Of a stretch of 64,000 nt of DNA, positions 52,596 to 61,706 are shown piece after piece. Under the pieces are notes generated by a model that worked only from the letters and a program-made list of their open reading frames with translations, ran no database searches and was not told the DNA's origin. Every line of letters begins with the position of its first letter. The first letter of the stretch is position 1. Position numbers and translations under genes: made by a program. The stretch is from Oligoflexia bacterium (GTDB lineage Bacteria > Bdellovibrionota > Bdellovibrionia > JABDDW01), in assembly GCA_034439615.1 (NCBI GenBank), contig JAWXAT010000050.1, forward strand, positions 1-64,000, read 5' to 3'.

Positions 52596-53129
52596 CTATT
52601 TATCAACGAGTCGACCGTGGTCATCTTGTATTAGGCTACGAACTATTGAATTTAGTGAAATCCAATCAGCATCAATAGGTTTTAATTTGATCTGATCATA
52701 TTTATTTTTAGCATCTTTCCAACTATCTGGAACTTCTTGCCAGCTAGATTTTTCATGTTCTGGAAATTTGTTAGGTACTAGTAATGACGTTGGACCAAAT
52801 GTTTTTTTAGTATAGTGCTTTGGAACATAAGTTTTCATAAACAGACTTATTTCCTCAGATTTTTGCATAATTACATGTGTTAAAAAATTTCGAGTTTCTT
52901 TATTTTTTGTTTCGCATAAATCATCTTGTGTTCCTGCATGTTCGATCTTTTTTGCTTCATCAACAAGCGAGAGTGCAAAAGATGGTTGATGTGAATAACC
53001 ATGTGAATTCGTAAGGGGTGTTCCCAGATTTTGTGGTGCACAATTAGTCAAACCAGTAAGACTTACCATGGAGATAAGAAGAGTGGATGCGTAAGCTCTT
53101 ACACCGCTGAGATAATGACAAAAGTTCAT
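52596..53129 (-). CDS. Lipoprotein, unknown
   Basis: A signal with lipobox LTGLTNC (Cys30 from the ATG at 53129) predicts a lipoprotein of about 177 residues. An earlier ATG at 53171 gives no site and an unlikely start. The mature part is Lys/Asp-rich, with no recognisable family. The gene lies 33 bases upstream of the metzincin gene and is divergent from the lipoprotein at 53231. It could be a partner or inhibitor of that protease, but this is speculation. Confidence 0.6.
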   Translation of the reverse strand: MNFCHYLSGVRAYASTLLISMVSLTGLTNCAPQNLGTPLTNSHGYSHQPSFALSLVDEAKKIEHAGTQDDLCETKNKETRNFLTHVIMQKSEEISLFMKTYVPKHYTKKTFGPTSLLVPNKFPEHEKSSWQEVPDSWKDAKNKYDQIKLKPIDADWISLNSIVRSLIQDDHGRLVDK

Positions 53130-53230
53130 AGGATTTCTTAATTTAGCAAAATCAGGGCCACAGTTAAACATGACTTGTGATTGACAGGAGTTGAGACAAA
53201 TTCTCTAATATTCATAACCACGGAGGGTTT

Positions 53231-53851
53231 ATGCGAATCGCCATAATTTTATTTAGTTTGGTTTTTATGTTGGGCTGTAAAAGTGGTGTAAAAAATGGCG
53301 TTGAGACTAGAGGAAATGGAATTAATTTAAACCAAGTTAAACAATGTGAAGAAGCGTACAATCCAATTCCACTCATAATTGCTGGGACTCCTGAATATCC
53401 TTATTCTCAATTGCCTATGGGGAAATATAGTTTTGGTGCCTTAGAGTTTTATCTTGTCGGAAAAGATTATGAAAATAAACTAGGGAGCATTCATTTTAAA
53501 GAAACGGAATTTAGTGCACTGCAGGTTATCTGTGGTACAAAACTATCGGAAAATGAAAATTCTGTAGTTGTTTCTAAATTCGTAAATGCTTTTAGCCTAG
53601 CAACAAATGATAGAATTAAATCTAGTTTAACAACCTATGAGTTTTCGTTAAAAGGCCCGCAATCATTAGTCATCACATCAACTAAAACAAATCTCAATGA
53701 ATCATTAAATATTTCTGAAACCATGGATAAGTGGCTTATTCGATTTTATAAGTACAGTTTAAACGACTATGAATTAAGAGCGGTTTCAACCCGCAGTGAT
53801 TCAAAATTCAATTTCTTTATCAGTGTGAAATTGAAATATCTAGGGAATTAG
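53231..53851 (+). CDS. Lipoprotein, unknown
   Basis: The signal ends in lipobox FMLGC (Cys16), so this 206-residue product is lipid-anchored. The mature part looks beta-rich with no known motif. GGAGGG precedes the ATG by about 4 bases. It stands between the divergent lipoprotein/metzincin pair and the exported GT-like gene. No function can be assigned. Confidence 0.68.
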   Translation: MRIAIILFSLVFMLGCKSGVKNGVETRGNGINLNQVKQCEEAYNPIPLIIAGTPEYPYSQLPMGKYSFGALEFYLVGKDYENKLGSIHFKETEFSALQVICGTKLSENENSVVVSKFVNAFSLATNDRIKSSLTTYEFSLKGPQSLVITSTKTNLNESLNISETMDKWLIRFYKYSLNDYELRAVSTRSDSKFNFFISVKLKYLGN

Positions 53852-53899
53852 CTTCAGTCACAACGAGGCCATGGCATGTGAGTTGCTCATACTTTAGTT

Positions 53900-55369
53900 A
53901 TGAAGCTAAGTACTCGAATCAAGGGGAATATAACCTACTTGATTGTCAATTTTTTAAGCATCCTTGTGCCGCTTTTAGGCTATGCCACACCCATTGATTT
54001 GCTCGGGAATATTAAAAAATTACCTGTAATTCGAATTGGTATTTCTGCATCTCCTGGCAATGGCCATCAAGCTGCAGGCGCTATAGTAGCAAATCGTCTT
54101 AGACAATTGGGTTATCAAGGAAAATTAGAAATTGTGTATGCAGAAAAGACAAAAGAACAACTTGGTTTTTTATTTCCACCATTTAATCCGGATGGTGAAA
54201 GCATACAAAAATTTATTGATCAAAATATTGTTTTTATCGCGAAGCAAAAATTTATGTTAGAAAGTGAATTGTTTCCCAAAGTAGAATTAGCAATTCTAGG
54301 TGCTGATGATAATCATAGGTATCCGACAGATTTGAGGGTGGATACACTTTTAACATTACAGCCTCTTAAATGGTCAAAACCATCAACTGTAATCAAAATT
54401 ATGCCATCGGGCAAATTCACAAGTTTGTCGTTAAAACATTTAGCTAATATGGGCTACTCATATGAATTGCCACATTCAAATGATCCACTAGCTTTTATTA
54501 AAGAACAACTGTCTCATACCCCTGGATTGGCAAAAAAAACTGATGGTCTCAACGCTATTTATCGCGAAATTGGGCATATTGATTTAGCTGCTGCTTATGG
54601 GCATTTTATGAACCAAAAACAGGTGTTCACTTATGCCCGAGGGATCTTATGGGCTATGGATAATTCACCTGAGCTTTTTACAAAAGGTGTTGTGATTCCT
54701 GTTTTTAATTCGTTAGCAACATTAGATAAAATCGATCTTAAAAAATACCTACGAAGTTCACCCTCACTTGCCCAAAAAGTTAAGGTTGTGGATATTCTCA
54801 ATGCAGAACTCTCTATTAAATTAAAAGAAATAAAAAGAGGTGAGATTTTAATTGTCACAGTTGGATCGGTTACAAAACCAGTATTTGAACTTCTCTATAG
54901 TGAAAGTTCTATTGCCCCGGTAGTTGAGGGGCGAAATAGTATGAATCTTATGCACATTCTTGGGAGACCATATCTTCCTTCAGCCGGGTGGGAAGGCTAC
55001 CCATTCTCAAGCCCTTCAGATATTGCAGAAGACGCCAGGCTTGATTTAAGTTATTCAATCGAATTGGGAGAGGCTATCGGTCAGTTTTTAATTGAAGCCA
55101 AACTTCCAGATTCAAAACTTAATGCGTTTTTTTCAGCAATGCGAATAGATCCTAAAAATTTGGCAAAGGATAAATTATTTCAAGCACTCGCGATTATAAA
55201 TAAACAATGGGATACAACGTCAGACCAAATTTCTGAAAATATAACCATTATTGATATGAAGGAGGCTGAAAAAAACATACGTGACAGGATAAGAAAAGAA
55301 ATATTATTTGAATCTTGTTCGACGCAGTTAGATTTAATATATTCACACGGAAATCGAAGTAAAAATTAG
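53900..55369 (+). CDS. Exported protein with GT-B glycosyltransferase-like features
   Basis: A hydrophobic signal (about residues 10-30, ending YATP) is followed by IRIGISASPGNGHQAAGAIV, resembling the first loop (GxGH...A) of MGDG synthase/MurG-type GT-B enzymes. Near the C-terminus SSIAPVVEGRNSMNLMHILG followed by RPYL resembles the donor-binding segment (S..P.V.EG.NS.N....GKP.L). GT-B enzymes normally act in the cytoplasm, so an exported copy is odd. Family identity is moderate at best; the middle (~130-330) is unrecognised. It is a single gene of 489 residues. Confidence 0.55.
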   Translation: MKLSTRIKGNITYLIVNFLSILVPLLGYATPIDLLGNIKKLPVIRIGISASPGNGHQAAGAIVANRLRQLGYQGKLEIVYAEKTKEQLGFLFPPFNPDGESIQKFIDQNIVFIAKQKFMLESELFPKVELAILGADDNHRYPTDLRVDTLLTLQPLKWSKPSTVIKIMPSGKFTSLSLKHLANMGYSYELPHSNDPLAFIKEQLSHTPGLAKKTDGLNAIYREIGHIDLAAAYGHFMNQKQVFTYARGILWAMDNSPELFTKGVVIPVFNSLATLDKIDLKKYLRSSPSLAQKVKVVDILNAELSIKLKEIKRGEILIVTVGSVTKPVFELLYSESSIAPVVEGRNSMNLMHILGRPYLPSAGWEGYPFSSPSDIAEDARLDLSYSIELGEAIGQFLIEAKLPDSKLNAFFSAMRIDPKNLAKDKLFQALAIINKQWDTTSDQISENITIIDMKEAEKNIRDRIRKEILFESCSTQLDLIYSHGNRSKN

Positions 55370-55374
55370 AGGAT

Positions 55375-56367
55375 TCAACCTACATCTACACCAAGCGCAT
55401 AATAAAGTTGCCAATACGGATAAATACGTTCTAATTCTTTAAGATCAAGTTTTATATATGTACCGTCTTTTTCAGAAATTTTATCTGAAACCAATTGTTT
55501 TTGAACAAGTCCATTCACATCATTAATACCTACGAGATAACTTAACTCTTTCATTGATTCATTTTGCATTTCGACAAGACTGATTTTTGTTTGGCCTTTA
55601 TCGTCAGGCTGTTTTTTCTTCGCAAAATGAATAACAGCTCTAAAGATTCGAAGTTCGTCATTTGTAACAGTGACGCGTTTTGATTCTTCGGTAAAAAGAT
55701 AATCATTAAACCATTCTACAAATCCGTAGAGAGCTTCGGGTTGTAAAAGTGTGATTCTTTGTTTTCCTTCACCCAAATCTTCTTGTTTGAGCATACCCAT
55801 GCCTTGCAAAATTCCCATGAGTACTTGCATTTTGCTTGTGGCTTCTTGAAAAACTTGAATTGTAAATTTTCGAAGTTGCCCCGGCTTTACATCAATGCCT
55901 CCACCTTCAACGGGAGTTCCCCATTTATGTGAAACAAACATCAAAATTGCACAAAGTTTATTGGCCTGATAGGGCGTAAGTGAGTTTGCTTTAGCACCTG
56001 TGTTTTGAACTTGTTCAAGATTTTTAATTCGTTTATTGGCTTCGCGCAAATGATCATTAATTGTTTTTGTCATCGCTTTGAGCCATTCAGGAAACTGATC
56101 AAATTGCGATTGTAGTGCCTTGAAGGGGAGTTCTATTACTTCAGAATCAACTGCTGCCTTGATTGAAGCTGAACGAGGTTTTTGATCAAAGAAAGCCATT
56201 TCTCCAATCATTTGACCTGCTCTTACTTCAGCAAGTTCTATTTCAGATGTACCTTTGGGTTTGAAAACAATGAGACGGCCTTTTTTGACAACATACATGC
56301 TGTCAGGAGCATCGCCCTCTTTGAACAGGATCTCGCCCTGCTTAAGCTGCTTTAGATGTGATGCCAT
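55375..56367 (-). CDS. Cyclic-nucleotide-binding-domain protein
   Basis: Residues ~5-120 form a cNMP-binding fold: KQGEILFKEGDAPDSMYVV, then GQMIGEMAFFDQKPRSASIK, where the GE...R.A phosphate cassette is intact. About 200 residues of unknown helical sequence follow; a short winged-helix-like segment is possible but unclear, so a CRP-type regulator is not proved. It lies 14 bases after scoB in the same direction and may sense cAMP or a related nucleotide for this operon. Confidence 0.75.
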   Translation of the reverse strand: MASHLKQLKQGEILFKEGDAPDSMYVVKKGRLIVFKPKGTSEIELAEVRAGQMIGEMAFFDQKPRSASIKAAVDSEVIELPFKALQSQFDQFPEWLKAMTKTINDHLREANKRIKNLEQVQNTGAKANSLTPYQANKLCAILMFVSHKWGTPVEGGGIDVKPGQLRKFTIQVFQEATSKMQVLMGILQGMGMLKQEDLGEGKQRITLLQPEALYGFVEWFNDYLFTEESKRVTVTNDELRIFRAVIHFAKKKQPDDKGQTKISLVEMQNESMKELSYLVGINDVNGLVQKQLVSDKISEKDGTYIKLDLKELERIYPYWQLYYALGVDVG

Positions 56368-56381
56368 GGTGCCTTTACGCT

Positions 56382-57038
56382 TTAAATTTTTACTGGGCGA
56401 ATATCTTTTGCGATAATAAGTTTTGCCTCAGTTAATTCTTGAACTTGCGCAACTGTTACATCAGGAGCATGTTCTTTTAGTACTAGCCCTTGTTTTGTAA
56501 CCTCAATTACCGCTAAATCAGTCACAATTAAGTTTACCACTCCAATGCCAGTTAGAGGTAGTGTGCATTTCTTTAAGACCTTCTTTTCTCCTGATTTACT
56601 GTCGCAATGTTGCATTGCAATAATAACTCGTTTTGCACCGGCAACGAGATCCATAGCGCCGCCCATGCCTTTGACCATTTTCCCAGGTATCATCCAGTTA
56701 GCCAGAGATCCAGTTTCATCAACCTGCATAGCCCCAAGGACAGTTAAATCAACGTGTCCGCCACGAATCATGGCAAAAGAATCAGCGGATGAAAAAAAAC
56801 TAGCCCCAGGTATAGTCGTAACTGTTTGTTTACCTGCATTGATAAGATCAGCATCAATTTGAGATTCTGTAGGAAATGGACCCATTCCTAAAATTCCATT
56901 TTCAGACTGCAAAACTACATCTTGGTCTTTTGAAATATGATTGGCAACAAGAGTAGGGATGCCAATCCCTAGATTTACGGTAAATCCGTCTTGGATTTCT
57001 TGGGCAATTCGTTTTACCAATTGATCACGTGTGAGCAT
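56382..57038 (-). CDS. scoB: Succinyl-CoA:3-ketoacid CoA-transferase subunit B
   Basis: Beta subunit that carries the catalytic Glu46 in [27 protein letters not shown] and [18 protein letters not shown] are also typical. It transfers CoA from succinyl-CoA to acetoacetate with ScoA. One base separates it from scoA. Length 218 is standard. Together with the thiolase it lets the cell turn acetoacetate into acetyl-CoA. Confidence 0.95.
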   Translation of the reverse strand: MLTRDQLVKRIAQEIQDGFTVNLGIGIPTLVANHISKDQDVVLQSENGILGMGPFPTESQIDADLINAGKQTVTTIPGASFFSSADSFAMIRGGHVDLTVLGAMQVDETGSLANWMIPGKMVKGMGGAMDLVAGAKRVIIAMQHCDSKSGEKKVLKKCTLPLTGIGVVNLIVTDLAVIEVTKQGLVLKEHAPDVTVAQVQELTEAKLIIAKDIRPVKI

Positions 57039-57039
57039 T

Positions 57040-57741
57040 TTAATTCCTCTCTAGCACTGTGCGATTTTCAATGCGTCTTTCATAATTTTCACCCTTGATG
57101 ATCCGTTTGACATAAACGCCAGGTGTATGAATTTGATCTGGATCTAATTCACCCACAGCAACAATTTCTTCAACTTCTGCAATTGTAATGCGCGCAGCGG
57201 TCGCCATCATCGGATTAAAATTGCGAGTTGTTTTTCGATAAATCAGATTTCCGTATTCATCACTTTTCCAAGCTTTCACAAATGCATAGTCAGCTTTTAA
57301 AGCACGTTCTAAAACATAAGTGCGACCATCAAATTCTTTATGATCTTTTCCTTGAGCGACAAGAGTACCTACGCCGGTGGGTGTATAAAAAGCTGGAATC
57401 CCAGCACCTCCGGCACGAATACGTTCAGCGAGAGTTCCTTGAGGGTTAAATTCAACCTCAAGTTCACCTGCGAGATATTGTTTTTCAAATAATGCATTTT
57501 CACCAACGTAACTTGAGATCATTTTTTTGATTTGCTTATTTGACATCACCAAGCCCAAGCCAAAATCAACAACCCCTGCATTATTTGATACACAGGTAAG
57601 ATTTTTTGAACCATTGCGTTTAAGAGCAGCGATTAGATTTTCAGGAATTCCACAAAGACCAAAACCTCCGCACATGATTGTGACGCCATCCCGGAGGTCA
57701 TGAATCGCCTCATCAGCTGATTTAAAAACTTTTGACTTCAT
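57040..57741 (-). CDS. scoA: Succinyl-CoA:3-ketoacid CoA-transferase subunit A
   Basis: Alpha subunit. The CoA-transferase signature [20 protein letters not shown] is near residue 19-38, with [20 protein letters not shown] and [20 protein letters not shown] following. Length 233 is typical. It lies 44 bases downstream of the thiolase gene and one base before scoB. Confidence 0.95.
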   Translation of the reverse strand: MKSKVFKSADEAIHDLRDGVTIMCGGFGLCGIPENLIAALKRNGSKNLTCVSNNAGVVDFGLGLVMSNKQIKKMISSYVGENALFEKQYLAGELEVEFNPQGTLAERIRAGGAGIPAFYTPTGVGTLVAQGKDHKEFDGRTYVLERALKADYAFVKAWKSDEYGNLIYRKTTRNFNPMMATAARITIAEVEEIVAVGELDPDQIHTPGVYVKRIIKGENYERRIENRTVLERN

Positions 57742-57785
57742 TTGATTTCTCCATAAAACATGGTTTTACTCTGTGCGAATTTAAT

Positions 57786-58970
57786 TTATATAAGTTCAAC
57801 AATCATTGCGGCAGCTTCTCCTCCGCCGATGCAAATACTGACCATTCCACGTTTTGCATTTTGCGATTGCATAGCGTGAATCAAGGTAGTCAAAATTCTA
57901 GCACCACTGGCTCCGATGGGATGCCCTAGAGCAACTGCGCCTCCAAAAATATTCACACGCTTTGGATCTAAATTAAAATCGCGCATAGCTGAAATGGCTA
58001 CTACAGAAAAAGCTTCATTAATTTCAAAAAGATCGATGTCTTTAATACCGAGGCCCGTCTTTTTTAAAACATTATCCATTGCGCGCGAGGGTGCCGTGGT
58101 AAACCATTCAGGAGCTTGAGCAGCAGAAGCATGGCCCAAAATTCGCACCAGTGGTTTTATTCCTAAAGTTTTAGCTTTTTCTTCAGACATGACAACAAGT
58201 GCAGATGCACCGTCGTTAATGGAGCTAGCATTTGCCGCAGTGATTGTACCTGTTTTGTCAAAAGCTGGTTTAAGTGAAGGGATTTTTTCAAATTTTACCT
58301 TAAAGGGTTCTTCATCGTCTTTGACTGCCACAGCTTCTTTTGCACCTGGGGGAGTAGACATAATAGAAACGATTTCATTTTTAAAATGGCCATCTTTAGT
58401 TGCTTGTTGTGCGCGTTTGTAACTTTCAATGGCAAAGGCATCTTGTTCTTCTCGACTTACTGATTTTTCACGTGCGCAAAGTTCAGCGGCATTTCCCATA
58501 TGAAAATTATTATAGACATCCCATAGTCCATCTTTAACCATGCTATCGGTCATTTGAACGTGGCCCATTTTGTAACCGAGTCGCGATTTCTCAAGGAGAT
58601 GTGGAGCTAAAGACATATTCTCTTGTCCGCCTGCAACGGCAATTTGAGAATCACCACAAAGAATTCCTTGTGCTGCGAGCATGACTGCTTTTAGGCCACT
58701 TCCACATACTTTATTAATCGTAGTGCAGGTTACTGAATTAGGTAATTTTGCAAAAAGGGCAGCTTGTCTTGCCGGTGCTTGTCCGACTCCGGCAGTTAAA
58801 ACGTTACCCATGAGAACTTCGTCAACGAGATCTTTTTTAATACCAGCTCGCGTGAGCGCTGCGTCGATGGCGAAACTTCCTAATTGCGGTGCTGTTAATT
58901 GAGATAGTTGTCCGTTAAAAGAACCAATAGGTGTTCGTACCGCACTGGCAATAATCACTGAATTAGACAT
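57786..58970 (-). CDS. atoB: Acetyl-CoA acetyltransferase (thiolase)
   Basis: Thiolase with the acyl-enzyme Cys89 (NKVCGSGLKAVMLA), His near 350 (GHPIGASG) and the second Cys near 379 (CIGGGEAAAM). It condenses or cleaves acetoacetyl-CoA. Next to ScoAB the likely direction is degradative. The length of 394 fits the short thiolase class. It begins the leftward ketone-body operon. Confidence 0.95.
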   Translation of the reverse strand: MSNSVIIASAVRTPIGSFNGQLSQLTAPQLGSFAIDAALTRAGIKKDLVDEVLMGNVLTAGVGQAPARQAALFAKLPNSVTCTTINKVCGSGLKAVMLAAQGILCGDSQIAVAGGQENMSLAPHLLEKSRLGYKMGHVQMTDSMVKDGLWDVYNNFHMGNAAELCAREKSVSREEQDAFAIESYKRAQQATKDGHFKNEIVSIMSTPPGAKEAVAVKDDEEPFKVKFEKIPSLKPAFDKTGTITAANASSINDGASALVVMSEEKAKTLGIKPLVRILGHASAAQAPEWFTTAPSRAMDNVLKKTGLGIKDIDLFEINEAFSVVAISAMRDFNLDPKRVNIFGGAVALGHPIGASGARILTTLIHAMQSQNAKRGMVSICIGGGEAAAMIVELI

Positions 58971-59075
58971 TTTTCTCTCCTATTTTTGTGTCGAGTGTAC
59001 AGTAACGTACCAAAAGTGGTTGCACAAATATAATTTGAATTGCAAGCTAGGGGAATATCATGATCGGAGAATTCG

Positions 59076-59399
59076 GTGAAGCGCTATGTTCGAGAACCAA
59101 GTCTGGGAACAATCACAATCATTGAGAGTCATCAACTTAGTTTTAAACTAGGGGCTGAATTGGCCCAGATTCTTGGGCGGAAGTACATTGATTGTCAAAA
59201 TCAGAAATTAAAACAAAACTTACTAGATTGGCTCCCCTGGCGATGGCATCCTCGCGTCATTAGTCGTGAACCAGAATATTCACCCGGTCATTCTGATGGC
59301 CGAGTGATAAGAGCTGATATTGTACTAGGTAGAAACTCTCAATATCAAAAAGCAGAAGTTTTAAGACGCGCAATGATAATGCTTGAAAGAGGAGAATAA
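59076..59399 (+). CDS. Small hypothetical protein
   Basis: Unrecognised 107-residue soluble protein. It has a mixed beta/alpha start (TITIIESHQLSFKLGAELAQ) and a Trp-rich middle (DWLPWRWHP). GTG start with GGAG six bases upstream. It is immediately followed by the exported DUF4097-like gene with no gap, which suggests co-translation; the nature of the pairing is unknown. Confidence 0.7.
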   Translation: MKRYVREPSLGTITIIESHQLSFKLGAELAQILGRKYIDCQNQKLKQNLLDWLPWRWHPRVISREPEYSPGHSDGRVIRADIVLGRNSQYQKAEVLRRAMIMLERGE

Positions 59400-60458
59400 A
59401 TGGGTCTGCGACTAATTATTTTTTTATTGCTGTGTCCAGTAATTGCGCAAGCTAAGCCAAAGATTGTGACCGTTACAGATACACCTACGGTCGTTGAAAA
59501 AGGTGGGGCTCGTCGTATTTTTATTAGTGGGTTTGCAGGTCAAGTAGTTGTGTTGCCCGGAAAAAGTACTGAAATTTTAGTTAAGGCCACACGCTATGTT
59601 GAAGGTGACGATGCGCTTAATAATGCAGGCGATCTTAGCGAAGTGTTAAGACAAATCGCGGTGAAAGCTACTAATAATGCCGGCACAATTGAGATTCGAA
59701 CCATACTGCCACCCAATCGTTCAGATTGGACTAAATGGGCACAAGGTAAAAATATTCCTCAAGTAAAACTTGAAGTGTCGGCTCCAGATAACATGAACCT
59801 TGAAATATATTGGGCACGAGGTGATGTGAAAGTCACAAAATGGAAGGCGGGTGTAGTAATCACTCATCAAACCGGTAAGCTTACGCTTGAAGATATTAGC
59901 GGTGATGTTACGGCGCGCACCATGTATGGCATAGCAAGGTTTGAGAATATCAAGGGTTCTATGAGTATTGAGAATTTTGCAAGCCAACTCAATGTTGGGC
60001 AAGTAACCGGAAAGTTAAAACTACGTACTTTTTCTGGCGAAACACAAATTCGAAAGATTTTGGGAAATTCTGTCATATCTACACAAAAAGCTAGTGTAGT
60101 TACCCAAGACACCCAAGGACCCATGGAAATTCAAACAGGTATTGCTGCAATTTCAATTGCTAATCATCGAGGTTCTATTCGCGGGCAAACCGATACTGGG
60201 TCTGTCACAGCAAAACTCACTGGTCAAATTGATGCTCGATTTAATAGTAATTCAGGAGCTCTTTTGATTTCTATTCCACGTTCAAGTCGGGCTGATGTTA
60301 GTTTATCTACGAATAAAGGAGATCTCAAAGCACCAAAGAATCTAGATCATAAACGCACATCTGCTGGTAAGATTGTGCGCGGCCGCCTAAGTGGAAGCGA
60401 GAGCGGAGCCATTCGTATGAATTCAGATGCGGGTGATATTAATCTTCGTGTACTCTAA
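59400..60458 (+). CDS. Exported DUF4097-like beta-solenoid protein
   Basis: A signal peptide (about residues 1-20, ending AQA) precedes a run of short beta repeats with the pattern GxVTxxTxxGxxxIxxxxG, for example TGKLTLEDISGDVTARTMYG and LKAPKNLDHKR. This is the style of the DUF4097/DUF4098 adhesin-like solenoid family. It is probably periplasmic or surface-located. No enzyme residues. About 352 residues. It starts one base after the previous stop. Confidence 0.75.
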   Translation: MGLRLIIFLLLCPVIAQAKPKIVTVTDTPTVVEKGGARRIFISGFAGQVVVLPGKSTEILVKATRYVEGDDALNNAGDLSEVLRQIAVKATNNAGTIEIRTILPPNRSDWTKWAQGKNIPQVKLEVSAPDNMNLEIYWARGDVKVTKWKAGVVITHQTGKLTLEDISGDVTARTMYGIARFENIKGSMSIENFASQLNVGQVTGKLKLRTFSGETQIRKILGNSVISTQKASVVTQDTQGPMEIQTGIAAISIANHRGSIRGQTDTGSVTAKLTGQIDARFNSNSGALLISIPRSSRADVSLSTNKGDLKAPKNLDHKRTSAGKIVRGRLSGSESGAIRMNSDAGDINLRVL

Positions 60459-60556
60459 ATTCCTAAAGTGTTGAGAGTATTGACGAACAAGTAAAAAAAA
60501 CTCTTTACAAGGTTGGCCATTAACTCTAGGGTCCAGATACGGAGGACCTCTTTAAA

Positions 60557-61219
60557 ATGAAAAAAGCGGCCAAAAAATCAAATAAAAAAGCAGCAACTAA
60601 GAAGGCCAAAAAGCCAAAAGCAACTTCAGCAAAAGCTTCTAAGAAGGTCCCTAAGTTAGCTAAAACTAAAGAGAAAGTTCTTAAAAAAGTTTCAGCTAAA
60701 GTCATTCCAGCAAAAGCTCAAGTTAAAGCTAAAACTAAAGAAGTAAAAACGCCAGTGCCTGTGGCCGCACCTGAGCCTTTGGCTAAATCTGCAAAAAATA
60801 AAAAAGCTCAAGCCATAGTTCTTGAAGCCCTTGCCCAAGATGAAAAAGAAGTTATTTTAACAAATGCCGATGGCAAGCAATATTGTCGCGTTCATGATTG
60901 TGATAGCGAAGGTAGCACCGATGGTTATTGCCGCTTTCATTATCTAGCACTTTGGAAGCGTAATAAAATCAAAGCTAAGATTCTTCAAGGTGATAAGCTT
61001 GATAAGTACATCGAAGAATTAACTGCAAAATATCCTGATAAATACCTAGAAATTCTGCGTAAAGACCTCGCATCAGAAAAAGATTTTACTCTCATCATCA
61101 ATGAAATGGATGTTGAAGATTCAAATGAAGATGCCGAGTCAGAAGAAGAAGCTAGTCGGTTCATCGAAGAAGTTCGTGGTGGGGTTCCCACTGGTGATGA
61201 TGACGATGGTGGCTACTAA
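60557..61219 (+). CDS. Lys/Ala-rich protein with Cys3His motif
   Basis: Residues 1-75 are a Lys/Ala/Thr-rich, histone-H1-like tail (KKAAKKSNKKAATKKAKK). From ~105 comes a compact domain with Cys110-x4-Cys115-x9-Cys125-x2-His128 (YCRVHDCD, then YCRFHYLALWKRNKIKAKI), a likely zinc-binding module. A long acidic Glu/Asp tail ends the 220 residues. Such a basic tail plus zinc module suggests DNA or RNA binding, but no known family was recognised. GGAGGAC precedes the ATG; TTGACG at about 60480 may be part of its promoter. Confidence 0.75.
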   Translation: MKKAAKKSNKKAATKKAKKPKATSAKASKKVPKLAKTKEKVLKKVSAKVIPAKAQVKAKTKEVKTPVPVAAPEPLAKSAKNKKAQAIVLEALAQDEKEVILTNADGKQYCRVHDCDSEGSTDGYCRFHYLALWKRNKIKAKILQGDKLDKYIEELTAKYPDKYLEILRKDLASEKDFTLIINEMDVEDSNEDAESEEEASRFIEEVRGGVPTGDDDDGGY

Positions 61220-61239
61220 AATTAATTTAAATTTTACTC

Positions 61240-61623
61240 TTAGCGCGCATATTGGCAATTGACGATTTGTGATGTTTCTCTTTTTCCAAACATTAGATTC
61301 CCTAAATAGCCATTGAGTTGGGTATTGTACCGACTCAAGTCTACTATCAATGTGAATTTATCACCCATATACACTCTCGTATTTCGGGATCTAAATGATT
61401 TTTTGATAAAGTGTGTAGGCACAGTGCTTGTCACATTATAGATGGCGTAACTTACCACTACTACGAGCACATTTTTATGGTTTGTATCATAGCCAATTTC
61501 TGCACGCATGGCTGTTGGATTTGAATTGATAGGATTACAGGTAAGTTCAATTCTAGATCGATCTAAATTTGCGGATGAAACTGAGCTTACAGCCAGAGCT
61601 GCAAGTATAACCAAGTACTTCAT
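61240..61623 (-). CDS. Exported small protein, unknown
   Basis: A signal peptide (about 1-18, ending SSA) is followed by a beta-rich 110-residue mature part containing two Cys (LTCNP and VNCQY) that may form a disulfide. No family recognised. It is a single gene downstream of the leftward unknown gene at 61707, with two palindromes between them. Confidence 0.65.
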   Translation of the reverse strand: MKYLVILAALAVSSVSSANLDRSRIELTCNPINSNPTAMRAEIGYDTNHKNVLVVVVSYAIYNVTSTVPTHFIKKSFRSRNTRVYMGDKFTLIVDLSRYNTQLNGYLGNLMFGKRETSQIVNCQYAR

Positions 61624-61650
61624 AATACCCCCTACTACTTAATACCCCGG

Positions 61651-61688
61651 CCCTATCGTAATAGGGTTAACAAGGCTATGCCATAGCC
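61651..61688. promoter_or_regulatory. Pair of adjacent palindromes
   Basis: CCCTAT-CGTA-ATAGGG (61651-61666) and GGCTATG-C-CATAGCC (61674-61688) are both perfect and lie 7 bases apart between two leftward genes. They lack a U-run; they could be tandem operators or an attenuation-type structure for the gene ending at 61240. Confidence 0.4.
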
Positions 61689-61706
61689 CTAGAGAGTTTA
61701 GCAAGT

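Noticed and set aside
59029-59034. TATAAT box before the small gene at 59076
   Set aside because: No -35 sequence at a workable distance.
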